Below the pieces are notes generated by a model. That model had not been told where the DNA came from and ran no database searches. It worked only from the letters and a program-made list of their open reading frames with translations. Positions 60,750-64,000 of a stretch of 64,000 bases of DNA are shown piece after piece (the first letter of the stretch is position 1; the number at the start of each line of letters is the position of its first letter). Both the position numbers and the translations under genes were made by a program. The stretch is from Fistularia commersonii (taxonomy: Eukaryota; Chordata; Actinopteri; Syngnathiformes; Fistulariidae): contig JBBMNZ010000002.1 of the NCBI GenBank assembly GCA_037954325.1, positions 11,222,679 through 11,286,678 of the forward strand, in the 5' to 3' direction.

Positions 60750-61157
60750 GTTTGTTTGTTTGTTTGTTTAGAAGTTTATTAGGACAGTGTACAAATACAT
60801 TAAGCACCGAAGCAGAGATGTTTGTACCAGATTATAGCTCATAACTAATTTCCATCTGTTGTCCTGTACAAGATTCATAGTGTTTACTGAGGTATGTACA
60901 GTCTGGAAAAGTGTTTCTCTGTACAATTACATTCTTACTTTGCTGTCCACAGTGTATCTCAATATGTGTGATGGATAGATAATAATAAACATACTGTAGT
61001 TATTGTGCAGGGAATTGTAAGCATATACAGAAATTGTATTGTCTCGGACTACAGATGGAAATTAGCTATGAGCTACAATCTGGTACAAAAATCTCTGCCT
61101 CTGTGCTTAATGTAATTGTACACAGTCCTAATAAACTTCTAAACAAACAAACAAATG
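60750..61157. repeat. inverted pair of LINE 3' ends
   Basis: About 115 nt at 60750-60868 (GTTTGTTTGTTTAGAAGTTT, ATTAGGACAGTGTACAA, GTACCAGATTATAGCTCATA, TTTCCATCTGTTGTCC) returns as a reverse complement at 61042-61157 with roughly 10% differences, separated by about 170 nt. The A/C-rich tails (AAACAAACAAAC) point outward, so the two 3' ends face head to head. Confidence 0.85.
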
Positions 61158-61560
61158 TAAACAGTTTGGGGAAAAAGGAAACAGTCATGTAAGAAGTATT
61201 AGAGAATGTAATCATTGTTGGTAGAAGTGCAAGATGAATTTCAGTGCAGCTTTGAGTGTGTAACTCACAAAGTGCAGGTGCAAGTGACAAAACAGTTGAG
61301 TGCAGCACTGGCTGTGCTGGATGTAAAGTGTAGAACTGCAGAATTGTCCTTAGGGTGGACATGGTTATTGACTCTTGATTGCTGTTAAGGAGTCAGATGG
61401 CAGTTGGGTAGAAGTTGCAAAGAATCTTGGGCAACATGGCAAACCTCATCAGAAAATATAGCTGCCGTTGAGCACTCCTAACTGTCTGCGTGGTATTGAG
61501 GGACCAGGTGAGGTCATCACTGATTCGGACACCCCGGTATTCTTTATATTCCATTTTTTC
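61060..61560 (-). mobile_element. L2/Rex-type LINE fragment inside the ephx1 pseudogene
   Basis: Minus-strand sequence near 61430-61540 encodes GVRISDDLTWSLNTTQTV and RSAQRQLYFL, the region just after the reverse transcriptase core in L2/Rex-type LINEs. It is followed toward 61060 by degenerate sequence and one of the inverted 3' ends. Stops interrupt it. Confidence 0.6.
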
Positions 61561-62162
61561 CTATTATTATAGGTCTTTATATTCCATACCATATTAGATA
61601 AGATAAGATATTGTGTGTGCTCCCACCTACGGTGTCAAGTTTTGTTGCTTGAATGTGAAAATAGCTTGTTTCCCTCATGAGCTCCCAACCATTCTTTTCA
61701 AAGATGGGAACAACTGACAGATATCTACCTTATTTATACCCACTAGGCAGGGAAGTTAAGGGACAACAGCTTTTTGAAACATGTCTAAGAGGAGGCATTT
61801 CACTCACCTTGAAAATAAATTACGAAACTATTTTTCAAACAAGTGGGTATCTTGAAGACAACACGACATGTATTGTTCTCAAAATACATGTGCATCCTTA
61901 GTCAGCACCAGTCTTGAAGAATGCGTAATGTCAGCGTCTTCTGGAAAATTCTGCAGTTTATCGATTTATTGATGCCACAGTGTTTGATTCAGAAAAAAAA
62001 ATGTGTGGTGGAAATTCCTATGCAGTTACACCATAGCCTGTTTTCTGCAGGTCTTTTAGCTGACTATCTTACTGAGGTTTCATCTGCGCCATATTTGTGG
62101 TGATGAGTGAGCCTGTTGTCTCCTCCCTGCAGATAGAATTGAGAGAATTCTAAAAGCTCAAA

Positions 62163-62380
62163 ATCTATCCATTGTATACCACTTATCCTATAGTTAGGGT
62201 CACAGATGCTGGAGCCTATTCCATCTGCTATCAGGTTAGAGATGGGGTACATGGGCCACATACAGAGACAAACATTTTTCATTTACACATAAGGGCAATT
62301 TTCACAAATACTTCCAATTAACCTTCTGCATGTTTTTGGACAGTGGGAGGAAACCAACATCCAAACTCCCCACAGAAACA
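62163..62380 (-). mobile_element. fish SINE, copy 5, 5'-truncated, within the ephx1 pseudogene
   Basis: Read on the minus strand: TTTCTGTGGGGAGTTTGGAT, CTGTCCAAAAACATGCAGAA, GGTTAATTGG, then CATGTACCCCATCTCTAACC and GGATAAGTGGTATACAATGG. It lacks the tRNA-like head. It abuts coding sequence for HGWPGSFYM on one side and for LLEFSQFYLQGGD on the other, so it sits where exon and intron sequence is missing. Confidence 0.8.
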
Positions 62381-62963
62381 TATAGAAGGAGCCGGGCCAG
62401 CCATGAACAAGCATGAGAGGCAGAACCTTCTGATTCTTGCCTTGAGGTGGCTGCACATGGACAAAATGCACATCAAGACCTCCAAGTCATGAATGTGAGG
62501 AAGAAGATAAAAAACACTGAACACTGGACAAAATTTCTATCCAATTAGTGTTTGTAACGCAAGGCAAATAGGTACCTTCAATTTTAGTTTTGAAGTGTTC
62601 ATACATGTTGATCACGTCCACCTGCTTCTTTCAGTCAAACTTATGCCTCTGCTAGGAAACAATTCTCTTTAGGAAAGTGGAATCGAAGCCATACTGAAAG
62701 TTACTCTCATTTCAGGGATCAGTGTTACACGTTTTGTCAATGCGCTCATGAAGGTTACATGAAATAGGAATGAAAACATGTTTCTTTTTTAACAAGATGT
62801 TTCCCTTTATATATGATAAAATATTTAGTTGACAGCAACAAAGCAACAACTCACCACAAGCTATTAATCTTAGGTATGTACTTTAAACTACACTGTTCCT
62901 CCTGTACAGTGGGTTTGCCAACACAGCCCCTGCTGCCGAAGTATAGGACAATGAGAATATATG

Positions 62964-63008
<45 letters not shown>
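62964..63008. repeat. (GATA)n microsatellite
   Basis: About 11 GATA units at the 3' tail of the minus-strand Rex3 LINE, probably seeded by the element's short repeated tail. Confidence 0.95.
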
Positions 63009-64000
63009 CGATCGGGTCGATGGGGAGAACAGCTGAAGCAGACCTATCCCCAGCCACTTGACCAAGTTCTTCCAGGGGGGATCCCAAGGCGTCCCCGGGC
63101 CTGCTGAAACACATATTTTCTCCACAGTGTCCTGGGTCTTCCTCTGGGCCTCCTACCGACTGCACATGCCCAGAACACCTCCCCAGGGAGGCGTCCAGGA
63201 GGCGTCCTAACCAGATGCATGAGACACCTCAACTGACTTCTTTCAATGCACAGGAGAAGCGACTCTACTTTGGGTCCGTCCTGGATGGCAGAGCTCTACA
63301 CCCTATCTCTGAGAGAGTCCAGACACCCTGCAGAAATCATTAATTTTAGCCTTTTTGACCTTGCTCTCTCAGTCACTAGCTACAGCTCATTACCATAAGT
63401 GAGGGGGAACGTAAATTGACTGGTAAATTGAAAGCTTCGCCTTTTGGCTCAGCTGCTTCTTCACCATGACAAACCAATGCAGAGCCTGCATAACTGCTAG
63501 GGCTGCACCGATCAACCTGTCAATTTCCCATTCCCTGCTTTCCTCACTCATAAACAAGTCGCTGAGATACTTGAACTCCACCACTTGGGGCAGGATCTCA
63601 TCCCCAACCCGGAAGGGTAACTCCACCTGTTTCCAGCTGAGAACCATGGTCTCAAATTTGGAGGTGTTGATCCTCCTTCCAACCGTTTGACTGTGAACCG
63701 ACCCTGCGAGAGCTGGAGATCACAGCCTGATGAAGCCAACATAGCCACGTGATCTGTAAAACGCAGAGACTCAAACAGAGTCAGTGACAAAGGGCAGCCC
63801 TGGTGGATTCCAACCCTTTCCTGGAAGGAGTCCCAACTTACACTTGGCAACGCAGAACAAGCTCCAACACCAGTCAAGGACCAAACAGCTTGTATTACTG
63901 GATTCTGTACCCCATACTCCTGGAGCACATCCAGCAGGACTCCCCACAGGACTTCTCACAGGACTGCCCACAAGACACGGTCACATGCCTTCTCCAGTCC
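62964..64000 (-). mobile_element. Rex3 (RTE-clade) LINE, 3' half, continuing past the window edge
   Basis: On the minus strand, the sequence starts within the reverse transcriptase (EYGVQNPVIQAVWSL, VGIHQGCPLS). The FADD box follows as FTDH, so a catalytic Asp is lost. Then come LPQVVEFKYL, KKQLSQKAKLSIYQSIYVP and the C-terminal RTPPGRLPGEVFWACAVG and RRPRGRPRTLWRKY. The string AGTGACAAAGGGCAGCCCTG (63779-63798) is, from memory, the site targeted by commonly used Rex3 primers, with one mismatch. Frameshifts and missing blocks show it is dead. The element's 5' part lies beyond 64000. Confidence 0.85.

Larger units (their letters stand above)
60311..62703 (-). pseudogene. ephx1-like pseudogene: ephx1-like microsomal epoxide hydrolase pseudogene
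   Basis: Exon remnants in gene order: 62703-62576, 62479 to about 62380, about 62162-62073, 61713-61627 and 60529-60311. They carry NFQYGFDSTFLKRIVS and YEHFKTKIE; GLDVHFVHVQPPQ and the oxyanion motif VHGWPGSF; QFYLQGGD with the nucleophile Asp; RETSYFHIQATKLDTVG; and VPTG, HFAAFEEP and the final stop at 60311. EPHX1 hydrolyses epoxides in the ER with an Asp-Glu-His triad. Lesions: two stops in the first exon (at positions normally Trp), a SINE in place of about 50 codons and the intron after HGWPGSF, a frameshift with loss of Trp right after GGD, and at least two frameshifts in the last exon. LINE debris fills its last intron. Dead gene, tail-to-tail with mad2l1bp. Confidence 0.9.

Overview
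The window looks like a teleost fish chromosome segment: AT-rich, intron-bearing genes with vertebrate splice signals, fish-type interspersed repeats (Rex3 and another RTE-clade LINE, a tRNA-like-headed SINE ending in GGAT repeats, Tc1-like DNA transposons, a gypsy-type LTR) and long dinucleotide microsatellites. The species cannot be read from the sequence.

Layout. (1) 1-4.6 kb (+): the 3' end of an unrecognised gene, as three tiny phase-1 exons and a short terminal exon, then a likely 3' UTR. (2) 4.6-32 kb: gene-poor DNA with non-repetitive stretches that could hold conserved regulatory elements, plus SINEs, a deleted Rex3-type LINE, microsatellites and a near-perfect 70-nt hairpin. (3) 32.0-35.9 kb: a transposon stack. 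A decayed Tc1-like element contains a minus-strand class-I-ERV-like gag/pro/pol remnant, whose RNase H region is split by a solo LTR carrying a GC-rich minisatellite; a 5' fragment of an RTE LINE lies nearby. (4) 36-51 kb: more gene-poor DNA, an unrecognised minus-strand reading frame broken by one stop (38.4-39.3 kb), a long decayed RTE LINE (45.9-48.0 kb) and two exon-like pieces on the minus strand (48.9-49.9 kb).

(5) 51.5-55.1 kb (-): a kinesin-3 motor-domain pseudogene closest to KIF16B. Seven exons remain recognisable, but it has lost the P-loop lysine, the switch I serines, reading frame in several exons and some splice sites. (6) 57.75-60.2 kb (+): an intact mad2l1bp (p31comet) gene, the only complete protein-coding gene I can support. 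(7) 60.3-62.7 kb (-), tail-to-tail with mad2l1bp: an ephx1-like epoxide hydrolase pseudogene with nonsense codons, frameshifts and a SINE in the catalytic region. (8) 62.96-64.0 kb (-): a Rex3 LINE that continues past the window edge.

There is no operon or multi-gene system. The main points are an intact mitotic-checkpoint gene flanked by two independently decayed genes, a nested transposon stack, and several short near-perfect inverted repeats of the kind made by replication template switching. I found no convincing new biological system. The best leads are the unassigned coding-like pieces, the in-frame microexons and the 25.35 kb hairpin.
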